DNA of 5,757 nt from Achromobacter sp. (GTDB lineage: Bacteria; Pseudomonadota; Gammaproteobacteria; Burkholderiales; Burkholderiaceae_B): assembly GCA_003454835.1 (NCBI GenBank), contig DMTA01000298.1, forward strand, positions 1 to 5,757, in the 5' to 3' direction. The notes under the pieces are model-generated. The model saw only the letters and a program-made list of their open reading frames with translations, had not been told where the DNA came from and made no database searches. Positions 5,104-5,757 of this stretch are shown piece after piece. Numbering within the stretch: the stretch's first letter is position 1; each line of letters starts with the position of its first letter. The position numbers were made by a program, and so were the translations under genes.

Positions 5104-5757
5104 ATGCTCTCGTTCTCCCGCAGCACCGTCTATCCGGCCGGGGTCGGCCTGCCCGCCGCCGAACGGCTGGGCGCCCTCATCGCCGTCATGCTGGCGGTCT
5201 GCATGGCCAGTCTGGATACCGCCATAGCGAACACCGCGCTGCCGACCATCGCGCGCGACCTGCAGGCCAGCGAAGCGGGTTCCATCTGGGTGATCAGCGG
5301 TTATCAGCTGGCGATGGTGGCCGGTCTGCTGCCGGCGGCCGCGCTGGGCGAGATCCTGGGACACCGGCGCGTCTACATCGTCGGGCTCGCGGTGTTCACG
5401 CTGGCCTCCCTGGCGAGCGGCCTGGCGCCGTCGCTGCCCGTGCTGGTGGCCACGCGCATCCTGCAAGGGCTGGGCGCGGCCGGGGTGATGAGCGTAAACG
5501 GCGCGCTGCTGCGGCTCATCTATCCCTCGCACATGCTGGGCCGCGGCCTCGGACTGAACGCCATGGTGGTCGGACTGTCGTTTGCCGGGGGGCCGACCGT
5601 GGCGTCCGCCATCCTGCTGCTCGGGTCCTGGCACTGGCTGTTCCTCGTCAATTTCCCCATCGGCATCCTGGCGGCCGTGCTGGCCTTGCGCGGCCTGCCC
5701 GACACCACGCGCTCCGGCCACGGCTTCGACGGCCTGGCCGCGCTGCTGTGCGGCCTG
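5104..5757 (+). CDS. MFS transporter, DHA2 (EmrB/QacA-type, 14-TM) drug-efflux family, 3' end outside the window
   Basis: The visible 218 codons encode an inner-membrane proton-coupled exporter, probably of drugs or other toxic organic compounds; the substrate cannot be told from this sequence. Helix 1 (about 22-45) ends in LDTAIANTALPTIARDL (37-53), the DHA2 form of the TM1 motif. Helix 2 is about 60-81, followed by a motif-A-like loop LGEILGHRRVYIVG (81-94), where E83 replaces the usual Asp. RILQGLGAAG (118-127) is motif B in TM4. GLSFAGGP (157-164) is motif C in TM5, followed by GSWHWLFLVNFPIG (174-187), typical of this family. Six helices are complete and a seventh begins near 208. The chosen ATG gives a normal 20-residue cytoplasmic N-terminus but lacks a clear Shine-Dalgarno. 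In-frame ATG 4996 and GTG 5023 are alternatives that would add an Arg-rich segment. The gene is divergent from the pilus operon and no functional link to it is evident. Confidence 0.93.
   Translation, partial: MLSFSRSTVYPAGVGLPAAERLGALIAVMLAVCMASLDTAIANTALPTIARDLQASEAGSIWVISGYQLAMVAGLLPAAALGEILGHRRVYIVGLAVFTLASLASGLAPSLPVLVATRILQGLGAAGVMSVNGALLRLIYPSHMLGRGLGLNAMVVGLSFAGGPTVASAILLLGSWHWLFLVNFPIGILAAVLALRGLPDTTRSGHGFDGLAALLCGL

Noticed and set aside
4948..5721. Minus-strand open frame opposite the transporter
   Set aside because: Low-complexity Gln/Gly/Arg/His-rich translation, antisense to an unmistakable MFS protein.

Overview
The window holds a chaperone-usher pilus operon of the archaic (Csu-like, SCPU/'spore coat U' domain) type on the minus strand, and the first 218 codons of a divergent drug-efflux-type MFS transporter on the plus strand. 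Coding DNA is GC-rich (hand counts in the mid-60s per cent), while the gap between the two units falls to about 40% GC over 4681-4920. With the gene content this fits a Gram-negative proteobacterium, most plausibly a betaproteobacterium of the Achromobacter/Bordetella kind. That placement is inference from composition and gene types, not from a marker gene.

The operon reads right to left. It comprises the major SCPU pilin (4640-4137), a PapD-like periplasmic chaperone (4124-3417), an outer-membrane usher (3357-1012) and a two-domain SCPU tip subunit (1015-32). The pilin and chaperone are 12 nt apart, and the chaperone's Shine-Dalgarno overlaps the pilin stop codon. The chaperone and usher are 59 nt apart, with a GC-rich inverted repeat in the gap. 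The usher and tip gene share a 4-nt ATGA overlap. No terminator is visible in the 31 nt left after the tip gene, so the operon could continue past the window edge.

Expected function: the pilin and tip subunit are exported by Sec with cleavable signals, capped by the chaperone through donor-strand complementation, and delivered to the usher. The tip subunit leaves first and the pilin polymerises behind it by donor-strand exchange. The pilin has a 16-residue N-terminal extension before its first cysteine, while the tip protein has only two residues, which fits these roles. The operon has one pilin gene and one tip gene and lacks the extra minor subunits (CsuA, CsuB) of the Acinetobacter operon.

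The 463-nt divergent intergenic region (4641-5103) is the least explained part. It carries four copies of the heptamer GATAATC (three forward, one inverted, two forming a 7-6-7 dyad), a perfect 7-1-7 dyad and smaller palindromes. These are candidate regulator sites, although GATAAT also resembles a -10 box. I see no wholly new system here. The points worth checking are the intergenic motifs, a lipobox-like leader on the chaperone, the hairpin before the usher, and the close relation between the pilin and the C-terminal domain of the tip subunit.
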